Source: VAZQ01 sp050179645
Lineage (GTDB): Bacteria; Pseudomonadota; Alphaproteobacteria; Rhizobiales; Xanthobacteraceae
Assembly: GCA_050179645.1 (NCBI GenBank)
Contig: JBFXEX010000008.1
Coordinates: forward strand, 1 to 64,000
DNA length: 64,000 nucleotides
Direction: 5' to 3'
The notes beneath the pieces were generated by a model. The model saw nothing but the letters and a program-made list of their open reading frames with translations. It made no database searches and had not been told where the DNA came from. Below are positions 23,602-33,952 of this stretch, in pieces. How positions within the stretch are numbered: the first letter of the stretch is position 1; each line of letters opens with the position of its first letter. Both the position numbers and the translations under genes were made by a program.

Positions 23602-25374
23602 CTAGCTTTCGGCGTTCCGCAGCAGGTTGTAGCTCGGATAGGACTTCGCCCACTTGTCCGGATAGGCGCGGTCGATGCCTTTTGTGAAGTAGCTGCCGAC
23701 CGACAGATCGATCGGCACGTCGATGACCCACGGCCGGCGGCTCTTGAGCGCCCTGGCGAGCGCAGGCGCGAGTAGCGCCGGATCCTCGATCCGCGCGCCT
23801 TCCGCGCCATAGGCGCGCGCCAGCGCGACGTAGTCCGGGTTGTAGCGCTCGCCCGTATCCTTGCGGCGGAAATGGCACCACGGATGCGAGCGCGAATAGC
23901 TGCGCTCCATGCCCTTGCGCTCGATGCCGAGTTCGTAATTGTTCAACACCACCCAGATCGCCGGCAGGTCGTATTCGACGGCGGTCGCGACTACCTGCGA
24001 CGTCATGTTGAAGGCGCCGTCGCCGACCAGCGCGATGGCAGGCCGGCCATCGGCCGCGATCGCGCCCGGGACGCCGGACGACGCCCAGCCCATCTCGGCC
24101 ATGCCGGGACTGATCTGCCAGGCACCAGGCGCGGTGATCTTCATGTAGGCCTCGGCGTACTGCGTGACGTCGCCGATGTCGACGAACACGCGGCCGTCGT
24201 TCGGCAGCGCGCGGCCGACCTCATGCACCAGCCGCGCCGGATGGGTCGGCGCGGTAGAGGCGGTCTGCAGCGGACGGATCTCGTCCTCCCATTCGGCGCG
24301 AAAGCCCTGGGTGCGATCGAGCCAGCCCTGGTGCTTGCGGTTGCCCGGCGCGCCCACAGCCGCCGCCAGGTCTTCGAGAAACAGCCCGGCATCGCTGACC
24401 AGTCCGAGTTCGACCGGAAAGTTGCGGCCGACCTCCTGGTAGTCGAGATCGACCTGCACGATCTTGGTCTTGTCGACATCATAGATCGAACCCTTGCGCC
24501 AGTTGGCGGTGTGATTGTCGGAGAAGCGCGCGCCGACGCCGATCACCAGATCGGCCTCGCGGCTCGCTCGCGCGGCGCAGACGAAGCCGGACCGGCCGAG
24601 CGTGCCGATCGACAGCGGATGGTCCTCCGGCAGCATGCCTTTGGCGGGCAGCGTCGTGACGGTCGGGATGTTGAGGCTCTCTGCCGCGGTCTTAAGTGCG
24701 TCGGCCGCGCCGGAGCGCACGACGCCGCCGCCCGCCAGGAGCAACGGCCGCTCGGCCTCGGCGATCATCCGCGCCACGCGCTCGACGCTGCGGGCATCGG
24801 CGCGCGGACGGTTGCGGTGCGGCGAGCGCGCGCCCGGCGCTTCGATCTCACCTTCGACCAGTGCAAGCTGGATATCGTACGGCACCTCGACGAACACCGG
24901 TCCGGGCCGGCCGGAGGTCGCGGCCTTCAGCGCATAGTTGAGAATCTCGATCGTGGTGTCGGGCCGCACCAGCATCCAGGTGCCCTTGCAGACCGGGCGG
25001 AAGATGTTCTGCGCGTCCTCGAAGCCGTGATAGAAAATCTCCTGCATCCCGGCCTTGCCGAGGAAGTGCGTGGTCGAGCCGCCGGCGATGATCAGCACCG
25101 GCGACGATTCGTGCATCGCGCTGGCGCAGGCACCGACGGCGTTCAGCAGGCCCGGCCCCTTCGAGACGATCACCGGCGCGACCCGGCCGCTGACGCGGTG
25201 ATAGACGTCGGCCATGTGCACGGCATGAGATTCGTGCTTGGCCTGAATTCCTTCGATTTCGGGTTTGTCGGTGAGCGCGTCGAGGAACGGCCAGACCGCG
25301 CCGCCCGCGTAGCCGAAGTAGTGCTTGAACCCGGCCACTTCGAACCACTGGGCGATCGCATCGACTACGCGCAT
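23602..25374 (-). CDS. Thiamine-pyrophosphate-requiring enzyme (acetolactate-synthase-like)
   Basis: 590 aa from the ATG at 25374, with a strong AAGGAG seven bases upstream. It has the three-domain layout of the POX/AHAS group: N-terminal PYR domain with the cofactor-activating Glu48 (AKHESHAVHMADVYHR), a middle domain (ERPLLLAGGGVVRSGA) and a C-terminal PP domain with GDG at 451-453 and Asn478-Asn479 closing the TPP motif. The family includes carboligases, 2-hydroxyacyl-CoA lyases, oxalyl-CoA decarboxylase and sulfoacetaldehyde acetyltransferase. I cannot assign one of these. As first gene of an operon of CoA enzymes, a lyase or decarboxylase of a 2-hydroxyacyl- or 2-oxo compound is plausible. 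Confidence 0.9.
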   Translation of the reverse strand: MRVVDAIAQWFEVAGFKHYFGYAGGAVWPFLDALTDKPEIEGIQAKHESHAVHMADVYHRVSGRVAPVIVSKGPGLLNAVGACASAMHESSPVLIIAGGSTTHFLGKAGMQEIFYHGFEDAQNIFRPVCKGTWMLVRPDTTIEILNYALKAATSGRPGPVFVEVPYDIQLALVEGEIEAPGARSPHRNRPRADARSVERVARMIAEAERPLLLAGGGVVRSGAADALKTAAESLNIPTVTTLPAKGMLPEDHPLSIGTLGRSGFVCAARASREADLVIGVGARFSDNHTANWRKGSIYDVDKTKIVQVDLDYQEVGRNFPVELGLVSDAGLFLEDLAAAVGAPGNRKHQGWLDRTQGFRAEWEDEIRPLQTASTAPTHPARLVHEVGRALPNDGRVFVDIGDVTQYAEAYMKITAPGAWQISPGMAEMGWASSGVPGAIAADGRPAIALVGDGAFNMTSQVVATAVEYDLPAIWVVLNNYELGIERKGMERSYSRSHPWCHFRRKDTGERYNPDYVALARAYGAEGARIEDPALLAPALARALKSRRPWVIDVPIDLSVGSYFTKGIDRAYPDKWAKSYPSYNLLRNAES

Positions 25375-25381
25375 CACGTTG

Positions 25382-25387
25382 CTCCTT
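25382..25387 (-). promoter_or_regulatory. Ribosome binding site of the TPP enzyme gene
   Basis: AAGGAG on the minus strand, seven bases from the ATG at 25374. It decides the start of the first gene of the catabolic operon against longer in-frame extensions reaching back to 25674. Confidence 0.75.
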
Positions 25388-25663
25388 GGTGCATCCCGGC
25401 GGCGCGGCGGAATGCTTGCAACAAAATTCGTTGCAGTCAACGCTATCGCCGGCTGAATGGGTTGCGTCGTCCGCGTGTTCTCAAGGTGCCCCCGTCGCGG
25501 CGAGGTCCCACGGCGAAATCGCCGCAACTGCCGGAACATCGCCGCCGTGCCGGAACTCGGCCCACGGGGCAGCGACAAGCCACTGGATCGCCCGCCCTTA
25601 AAGGCAGCGCGCATCCCACGCGACCACTTCCGCGAACGCCGTACGCGATAACGGGAGACGGGA

Positions 25664-26578
25664 TCAGCCCGCACTCAACATCCGCGCCCGCAACGGCAGA
25701 GGCTCGCCGTCGGTCTCGACGAGTCGCGGACGCACGGCCGCCCCGATTTCATCGGCAAGTTCTTCCAGCGGCGCCCAGTTGCTGCCCTCGCGCAGAAAAA
25801 CGCCGCAGTAGAGGTTGGGCAGCGCCGGCAGCGGTGGATTCTTCCAGACCGACAAGCACGTATCGCCGACCCGGCTGCGCGGCAGCACCATCACGCCCAT
25901 GCCGGCAACCACCGCCGCTTCGAGGCCCACGATGCTGCGGGACGTATAGACGAACTCGCACGTGCGCCCGACCCGGTCGAGCGCCTGAACCGCGGTGTAA
26001 CGACAGGAGCAATCCTCGCCCAACGAGATCAGGGGTACGGGCAGGTGCGGATCGATTTGCGTAGCCGCGGAGCGCACCCATACGGCCGGGTCGGTCCAGA
26101 GATGCCGGGACGGAATGGACGGCTCGGCTTTGGCAACCGCGACCGCGAGGTCAAGCTCCCCCATCTGCAAACCGCGCTGCACCTGCTCGAAGCTTGCGCC
26201 GTTGACGATGAAGCGCACGAACGGCCAGCGTCGGCGAAACCCGGCGAGCAGGGTCGGAATGCGGGCGCCGATGAAGTCGCCGGAAACGCAGACCCTCAGC
26301 GTGCGCGCTGCGTGACCGCCGCTGGTCAGCCCCAGGATGTGATCGTTGATCAACAGCATCTGCCGAGCGGCCTTCACGACCTCCTGCCCGCGCAACGTCA
26401 GGCTGATGCCCGGCGCGCTCTTGTCGAGCAGTTCAAATCCGAGCAGAAACTGCAGCCGCTTGATCTGGGCGCTGACCGCCGGCTGCGTCACGCCGAACGA
26501 CTGGGCCGCCTTGGTGAAGCTGCGCAGGTCGACCACGGCGACCAGGGTGCGCAAAAGGTCCGTCGGAATATTCATCAT
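25664..26578 (-). CDS. LysR family transcriptional regulator
   Basis: 304 aa. The N-terminal winged helix is standard (LLRTLVAVVDLRSFTKAAQS, then VTQPAVSAQIKRL), followed by the LysR substrate domain (TLRVCVSGDFIGARIPTLL, LDLAVAVAKAEPSI, GMGVMVLPRSRVGD). It is divergent from the NdvA-type exporter (270-base gap) and lies 289 bases upstream of the TPP operon on the same strand, so either could be its target. The effector is unknown. Confidence 0.93.
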   Translation of the reverse strand: MMNIPTDLLRTLVAVVDLRSFTKAAQSFGVTQPAVSAQIKRLQFLLGFELLDKSAPGISLTLRGQEVVKAARQMLLINDHILGLTSGGHAARTLRVCVSGDFIGARIPTLLAGFRRRWPFVRFIVNGASFEQVQRGLQMGELDLAVAVAKAEPSIPSRHLWTDPAVWVRSAATQIDPHLPVPLISLGEDCSCRYTAVQALDRVGRTCEFVYTSRSIVGLEAAVVAGMGVMVLPRSRVGDTCLSVWKNPPLPALPNLYCGVFLREGSNWAPLEELADEIGAAVRPRLVETDGEPLPLRARMLSAG

Positions 26579-26698
26579 GCAACCGTAGACCGTATCGGGT
26601 GACGACGATGATCTAACATTGTGTGACCCGCTATCCGGATGGTCAATTGTGATTGCGAGGCGGCTGCAATAAACTTTGTTAAAATGAGCCGGATCGGC

Positions 26699-26708
26699 AA
26701 CAATTGTT
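26699..26708. promoter_or_regulatory. Palindrome AACAATTGTT in the divergent lysR/ndvA region
   Basis: A perfect 10-base palindrome in an unusually AT-rich patch (about 26610-26720) between the LysR gene and the exporter. LysR proteins bind short dyads of this kind near divergent promoters, so it is a candidate operator. The evidence is position and symmetry only. Confidence 0.3.
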
Positions 26709-26848
26709 CCACATTAGCGGAAGGCAGCACTTTCCAAGCGGGCAGACTCATGTTTATGGAACAGCGCGCCCGCCGCCGTCCGCGGCCCGGAGCGCCGGGT
26801 TGAACCCGATCAAGGGGGTTGAGTCGTGCGTATCCCGAAGTCGGCCTC

Positions 26849-28664
<1,816 letters not shown>

Positions 28665-28672
<8 letters not shown>

Positions 28673-29831
28673 TCCGCTCCAGGATGCTGACGTAGTTCGC
28701 GACCGCGGTGCCGCCCATGTTGAAGACGCCGCCGAGGCGGGCGTCTTTCACCTGCATGTCGCCAGCGTCGCCGGTGAGCTGCATGGCGGTGATGGCATGC
28801 ATCGACACGCCGGTGGCGCCGATCGGATGGCCCTTGGCCTTGAGGCCGCCCGACGGATTGACCGGCAACCGGCCGGTCTTCTCGGTCAGGCCTTCCTCGA
28901 CCGCGCGCGCCCCCTGGCCCTCGGGCACGAGACCCATGGCCTCGTACTCGATCAGTTCGGCGATGGTGAAGCAGTCGTGAGTTTCAACAAAAGACAAGTC
29001 TGAAACCGCAATTCCAGCACTCGCCAGGGCACGCTGCCAGGCCTCGCTGCAGCCCTCGAACTTCAGCACGTCGCGCTTCGACATCGGCAGGAAATCCTGC
29101 ACGTGCTCGGCGGCGCGGAACGCCACCGCCTTGCGCAGCCGCAGGCCGGTGCCGATGTCCGCCAGCACCAGCGCCGCAGCGCCGTCGGATACCAGCGAGC
29201 AGTCGGTGCGCTTGAGCGGACCGGCGACGCGCGGGTTCTTCTCACTCTCGGTGCGGCAGAACTCGTAGCCAAGGTCCTTGCGGATCTGCGCATACGGGTT
29301 GCCGACGCCGTTCTTGTGGTTCTTGGCGGCAATGCGGGCGAGCGCGTCCGACTGGTCGCCCCAGCGCTGGAAATAGAGGCCGGCGATCTTGCCGAAAATG
29401 CCGGCGAAGCCGCCTTCGATGTCGGACTCCTCGCGCACGTACGAGGCTTTGAGCAGGTTGCGGCCGATCTCGGCCGCGGGCGTCGTGGTCATCTGTTCGG
29501 CGCCGACCACCAGCACGATACGGGCTGACTTGGCGGCGATCGCCTTGAGCCCCTGATGCACGGCTGCAGAGCCGGTCGCACAGGCATTCTCGACCCGCAT
29601 GGCACGTTTGAAGCGAAGCTCGGGCGAGGCCTGCAGCACCAGCGAAGCGGTAAAATCCTGCGCCGAGAAACCGGCGTTGAAATGGCCGAGCAGGATCTCG
29701 TCGACATCGCCCGGACCGATGCCGGCATCGGCCAATGCGTCGCCGGCCACCCGGACGATCAGGCTTTCGAGCGTCTCGCCCTCGAGCCGGCCGAACTTGG
29801 TATGGGCCCAGCCGACGATACATGCGGTCAC
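28665..29831 (-). CDS. Thiolase family protein (acetyl-CoA acetyltransferase, SCP-x type)
   Basis: 388 aa from a GTG at 29831, chosen because GGGAGG lies five bases upstream and the resulting N-terminus (TACIVGWAHTKFG) is typical; an ATG nine codons upstream is the alternative. All thiolase residues are present: nucleophile Cys84 (ENACATGSAA), His285 (ETHDCFT) and His335 with Cys-independent GHPIGATG loop. This makes it a true condensing or cleaving enzyme, in contrast to the thiolase-like protein at 18351-19490. It lies alone on the minus strand between the exporter and the D,D-carboxypeptidase. Substrate unknown. Confidence 0.92.
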
Positions 29832-29836
29832 GGCGA

Positions 29837-29842
29837 CCTCCC
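29837..29842 (-). promoter_or_regulatory. Ribosome binding site deciding the GTG start of the thiolase gene
   Basis: GGGAGG on the minus strand with a five-base spacer to GTG 29831. It lies inside the nine-codon extension that would result from using the upstream ATG at 29858, and that ATG has only a weak site. Confidence 0.7.
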
Positions 29843-30087
29843 GGTTTGAATGCCCCATCCCGGACGCCTCGCGGGCCTGGGCGGGCTGCGCAAGTTCCAT
29901 GGGCCAATGAGGCCAAGCTGCCGAATTTTGGACGCTTTCGTTTAGCACAGTTGGACCATCGGGGGCAGGGGCGCGCTCAGGTTGGCGCAGTGCTTTGCCG
30001 TCACGCGCCGTGGGCTTTAAGATTTCTCTTGAGATCGCTGCAGTCGGCGTCTCCGAGGCCCGCGCAACCAGACCGGACCTGCGACCA

Positions 30088-31470
30088 TTGCGATATTTGC
30101 TGTCCATCCGATTCGTCCGGTCGCTGTTGTGCTCAGCCCTCATGCTGGGCGTGGTCGGCTTCGCCGCGGTACGCGCATCCGCCGAAGCACTGCTGGTGAT
30201 CGACGCTGAATCCGGCAGGGTCGTTCACGCCGAAAACGCCGGCCACCCGTGGTATCCGGCGTCCATCACCAAGGTCATGACCGCCTATCTGACGCTGCAG
30301 GCGGTGCGGGAAGGCCGGCTCACGCTCGACACCACCATCAAGGTGTCGGGGGCAGCCGCCGCGCAGCAGCCGGTCAAAATGGGCTTTCCGGTCGGCACCC
30401 TCGTCACCGTCGACAACGCGCTGAAGATGATGATGGTGCGTTCGTCAAATGACATGGCGGTGGTGCTTGCCGAAGGCGTCTCGGGGTCGATCGAGACCTT
30501 TTCGGTCGAGATGAACGCCACCGCCCGCCGGCTCGGCATGGTACAGTCGAGTTTCGTCAATCCGAACGGACTGCCAGACGAAGAGCAGGTCACCTCCGCG
30601 CGCGACCTCGCCATTCTGGCGCGCGCCCTGATCCGGGACTTTCCCGAATACGAACATTACTGGCATATCCCGGCGATCAAGTTCGGCAAGCGGGTGATGA
30701 GCAACTACAACTCGTTGATCGGCCGCTACCCCGGCGCCGACGGCATGAAGACAGGTTTCATCTGCGCCTCGGGCTTCAATCTCGTGGCGTCGGCAACGCG
30801 CGGCGGCAAGCGGATGATCGCCGTGGTGCTGGGCGCATCGTCGTCGCAGGCGCGCGCCATGAAGGCGGCGCAACTGCTCGAGCGCGGCTTCAACAGCACC
30901 CGAGGGATCAACTGGCTGATCCCGTCGCTCGGAACGGTGGAGTCGATTCAGCCGGTCAACGCGGAGCCGGTGAACCTGCGCGAGGACATGTGCGGCACGC
31001 ACCGCAAACGGCGCGCCACCGAGGACGAGGACGAGGCGCTCGGCACCCACGAGAATCCGGACACGCCTTACGGCATGTTCCTTGCGAGCCTGCGTCCGAA
31101 GGCCAAAGGCGAGGCACCCGGTCCCGCCATCAGTCTCGGCGAGCCAGTCGTGGTCTACACCGGCCGCGCGCGCAAGCCTGGCGATCCGCCCCCGGCGGTC
31201 GCCAGCAAGCCGAAGAAATCCAAGCCCCCGGCCGACGCCACGGCTAAGGCCGGCACCAAGACGGATACCAAGACCGCGGCCGCCAAGCCGACGGCCGCCA
31301 GGAGCGAAACCGTCAAATCCGCTGCCAAACCGGTCGCCCCCAAGGACACGACCTCGAAGGGCGCGCAGACCGACGCCGCCCCAACGACGCGTCCGAAGCC
31401 GAAGAAATCCGCGCCCAAGCCGTTGGACACCGGCGCGATCAACGGCCCGCAGACCACGCAGGCGCGATGA
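30088..31470 (+). CDS. D-alanyl-D-alanine carboxypeptidase (S11 family)
   Basis: About 460 aa if TTG 30088 is used, which gives a normal signal peptide (cut after VRASA); a TTG at 29995 is the longer option and the start is uncertain. The three penicillin-binding motifs are intact: SITK (Ser59-Lys62), SSN (119-121) and KTG (221-223). It trims the terminal D-Ala from peptidoglycan pentapeptides in the periplasm. After residue 380 comes a low-complexity tail rich in Lys, Pro, Ala and Thr, probably a disordered wall-contacting segment. The stop overlaps the CobW start as ATGA. Confidence 0.92.
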   Translation: MRYLLSIRFVRSLLCSALMLGVVGFAAVRASAEALLVIDAESGRVVHAENAGHPWYPASITKVMTAYLTLQAVREGRLTLDTTIKVSGAAAAQQPVKMGFPVGTLVTVDNALKMMMVRSSNDMAVVLAEGVSGSIETFSVEMNATARRLGMVQSSFVNPNGLPDEEQVTSARDLAILARALIRDFPEYEHYWHIPAIKFGKRVMSNYNSLIGRYPGADGMKTGFICASGFNLVASATRGGKRMIAVVLGASSSQARAMKAAQLLERGFNSTRGINWLIPSLGTVESIQPVNAEPVNLREDMCGTHRKRRATEDEDEALGTHENPDTPYGMFLASLRPKAKGEAPGPAISLGEPVVVYTGRARKPGDPPPAVASKPKKSKPPADATAKAGTKTDTKTAAAKPTAARSETVKSAAKPVAPKDTTSKGAQTDAAPTTRPKPKKSAPKPLDTGAINGPQTTQAR

Positions 31471-32606
31471 CGGACGCCGACCGAGGTCTAGGTCCGGCCG
31501 CGCCCATTCCACTCAACGTGCTGACCGGCTTTCTCGGCGCCGGCAAGACCTCACTGCTCAACCGCCTGATCGCCGACCCGGCGCTCGCGGAGACCGCCGT
31601 CATCATCAACGAATTCGGCGATGTCGGCCTCGACCATCTGCTGGTGCGCGAGATCAGCGACGGAGTGGTGCTCCTCCAGAGCGGCTGCCTGTGCTGCACG
31701 TTGCGTGGCGACCTGGTCGACGCTCTGGAGCAGTTGCTGCGCGACCTCGACAACGGGCGCGCGACGTTCCGCCGGGTGATCCTGGAAACCACCGGACTCG
31801 CCGATCCGGCGCCGATGCTGCAGACCGCCATGGCGCATCCGTATCTGGCGATGCGCTACCGGCTCGACGGCGTCATCACGGTGGTCGACGCGATCAATGG
31901 CGCGGCCACGCTTGACGCGCACCTGGAGGCCGTCAAGCAGGTCGCGGTCGCCGACCGCATCGTACTGAGCAAGACCGACCTCATCGACACGCCGCAACGC
32001 CGCGCCGAGTGCGATGCTTTGAAGGCGCGGTTGCGCGCGCTCAACCCGGCAGCGCCGCTCCTCGACGCGGCGACGGGCGAAGCAACGCCGGCGCGGCTGC
32101 TGGCCGCCGGCCTGTACGATCCGGCCCGCAAAATTCCGGACGTCGCGCGCTGGCTGGCGGTCGAGGCCTACGAGCAGGCGGGCCGAGATGCGCACGGCCA
32201 CCACCACCATCACGACGTCAACCGGCACGACGATCGCATCCGCTCGTTTTCGCTCGTCACCGACGCCGCCGTACCGGCCGCGGTGTTCGACATGTTCCTC
32301 GATCTGGTGCGCTCGCTGCACGGGCCGAACCTGTTGCGACTTAAGGGCATCGTGAAGCTCGCCGAAGAGCCCGAGCGTCCGCTGGTGATCCACGGCGTGC
32401 AGCACGTGTTCCATCCGCCGGTGCGGCTGCCGGCCTGGCCGGACCCCGATACGCGCACCCGCATCGTGCTGATCACCCGCGATGTCGAGCCGCAGACCAT
32501 CCGGGCGCTGTTCGACGCATTCCTCGGCGCCGCCAGGGTCGACCAGCCCGACCGCGCGGCGATCGTCGAGAATCCGCTGGTGCCGTTCGGCGGCCTGGAT
32601 CGCTGA
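31467..32606 (+). CDS. CobW/COG0523 family GTP-binding metallochaperone
   Basis: 379 aa, overlapping the previous stop by 4 bases. It has a G3E-type P-loop GFLGAGKT (21-28), the metal motif GCLCC (73-77), a guanine motif SKTD (168-171) and a CobW C-terminal domain. A His-rich linker (HGHHHHHD, residues 243-250, plus His254) separates the two domains. COG0523 proteins use GTP to deliver zinc or other metals to client enzymes, and the His stretch suggests zinc or nickel binding. The coupling to a D,D-carboxypeptidase gene is notable because some such peptidases need metal, but the S11 family does not. Confidence 0.93.
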   Translation: MTDADRGLGPAAPIPLNVLTGFLGAGKTSLLNRLIADPALAETAVIINEFGDVGLDHLLVREISDGVVLLQSGCLCCTLRGDLVDALEQLLRDLDNGRATFRRVILETTGLADPAPMLQTAMAHPYLAMRYRLDGVITVVDAINGAATLDAHLEAVKQVAVADRIVLSKTDLIDTPQRRAECDALKARLRALNPAAPLLDAATGEATPARLLAAGLYDPARKIPDVARWLAVEAYEQAGRDAHGHHHHHDVNRHDDRIRSFSLVTDAAVPAAVFDMFLDLVRSLHGPNLLRLKGIVKLAEEPERPLVIHGVQHVFHPPVRLPAWPDPDTRTRIVLITRDVEPQTIRALFDAFLGAARVDQPDRAAIVENPLVPFGGLDR

Positions 32607-32760
32607 TACCCGCTTCGCAGTTCGATGCTGCCTAACGGGATCGTAACCAAGCATGCAGGTTGTCTTGCTATTGTCGCCCATCTCTCCCATGGTCGCGGGC
32701 CACGGCGGCGCGTGATTTCTCCCCCCGTCAGCAGCACAAATTACAAAGGCAACCAGCAAG

Positions 32761-33876
32761 ATGCTCTACGTCGACATTCCAAGTCAGGCCGATATCAGGG
32801 CGCTCGCGGCGCACCGCGAGGGCATTTGTGTTTCAATCTATATCCCCACCACGCCGCTCAGCCAGGAGACCGCTCACGACCGGATCGAGCTGAAGAATAT
32901 GGTCAAGTCCGCGGAGCAGCAATTGCATGATGCCGGCGCCGACAAACGGGAAATCGCCGCCACCGTCGAGCACATCGATGACCTGATCGACGACGAGGAA
33001 TTCTGGCGCTTCCAGGCGCGCGGACTCGCGATCCTGGCCACGCCCGAGAGCGCGCGCACCTTCCGCATCCCCAATGCGCTGCAGCCCCTGCTGGAAGTGT
33101 CGGATCGCTTCCTGCTCAAGCCATTGCTGCGGACGGTGTCGTTTCCGAATGCCGCGTACGTTCTCGCGCTAGCGGAAGGCGGCGTGCGGCTCATTCATGT
33201 CTTCGCCGACCTGCCGCCGACCACCATCAAGGTCGATGGGATGCCGAAGGATGCGGCGAGCTCGGTCGGCAAGGCCAGCATCAACCATCGCTCGCCGAGC
33301 GGCCGCATCGAGGGCTCCGAAGGCCAGAAGGTGCGGCTGCGCCAATACGCGCGGCAGGTCGATCACGCGCTGCGCGGCTTGCTGACCGGCAGCGAACTGC
33401 CGCTGATATTAGCATCCAGCCAGCCGCTGGCGCCGATCTACCGCTCGGTTAACACCTACGCGCATCTCTCCGCAGCCGGCATCGATGGCAGCCCGGTGGC
33501 GATGACGGATGCGCAACTCGCCGAGCGCGCGCGAGCCATTCTCGATCAGCTTTACAAGGACGATATCGCGCATTGGAAGCAGGTGTTTGCGACCCGCAAG
33601 GACCGCGCCACCACCGACATTGCTCACGCGGCCCGCGCGGCGACCTTCGGCGCGGTCGAGACCATGCTGGTGGATATCGACGAAGTGATTCCCGGTACAG
33701 TCGATGACAAGGATGGCAGCGTCTCTTACACGGCCAAGCCCGGCGCACTCAGCTACGGCATCGTCGACGAGATTGCGAGCCGGGTGATCCGCTCCGGCGG
33801 CCGGGTGATCGGGGTCCGTAAGTCCGACCTGCCGGATGGCGAATCGCTTGCCGCCATCCTGCGTTACGCGGTGTGA
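32761..33876 (+). CDS. Bacterial archaeo-eukaryotic release factor (baeRF)-like protein
   Basis: 371 aa, ATG 32761. The sequence (VSIYIPTTPLSQETAHDRIELKNMV, EFWRFQARGLAILATPESARTF, the SHRSPSGRIEG-like loop, then LILASSQPLAPIYRSVN and a C-terminal ALSYGIVDEIASRVIRSGGRVIGV) fits the bacterial eRF1-like families described from comparative genomics. These have a middle RNase-H-like domain and a C-terminal L7Ae-like domain and are proposed to release stalled ribosomes. I recognise the family by pattern and cannot confirm the subfamily. It stands alone, 154 bases after cobW. Confidence 0.72.
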   Translation: MLYVDIPSQADIRALAAHREGICVSIYIPTTPLSQETAHDRIELKNMVKSAEQQLHDAGADKREIAATVEHIDDLIDDEEFWRFQARGLAILATPESARTFRIPNALQPLLEVSDRFLLKPLLRTVSFPNAAYVLALAEGGVRLIHVFADLPPTTIKVDGMPKDAASSVGKASINHRSPSGRIEGSEGQKVRLRQYARQVDHALRGLLTGSELPLILASSQPLAPIYRSVNTYAHLSAAGIDGSPVAMTDAQLAERARAILDQLYKDDIAHWKQVFATRKDRATTDIAHAARAATFGAVETMLVDIDEVIPGTVDDKDGSVSYTAKPGALSYGIVDEIASRVIRSGGRVIGVRKSDLPDGESLAAILRYAV

Positions 33877-33952
33877 CGCTACGCGATCTAACTTGGCGGG
33901 CAGCCCGGCTTTGCCACCCGTTGCCGGGCGTCACCTGCACCGCTCTCGCGGC

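Noticed and set aside
23872..26064. 730-codon plus-strand frame opposite the TPP enzyme and LysR genes
   Set aside because: The opposite strand carries two well-supported genes with correct ribosome binding sites; this frame has no domain and no plausible start site.
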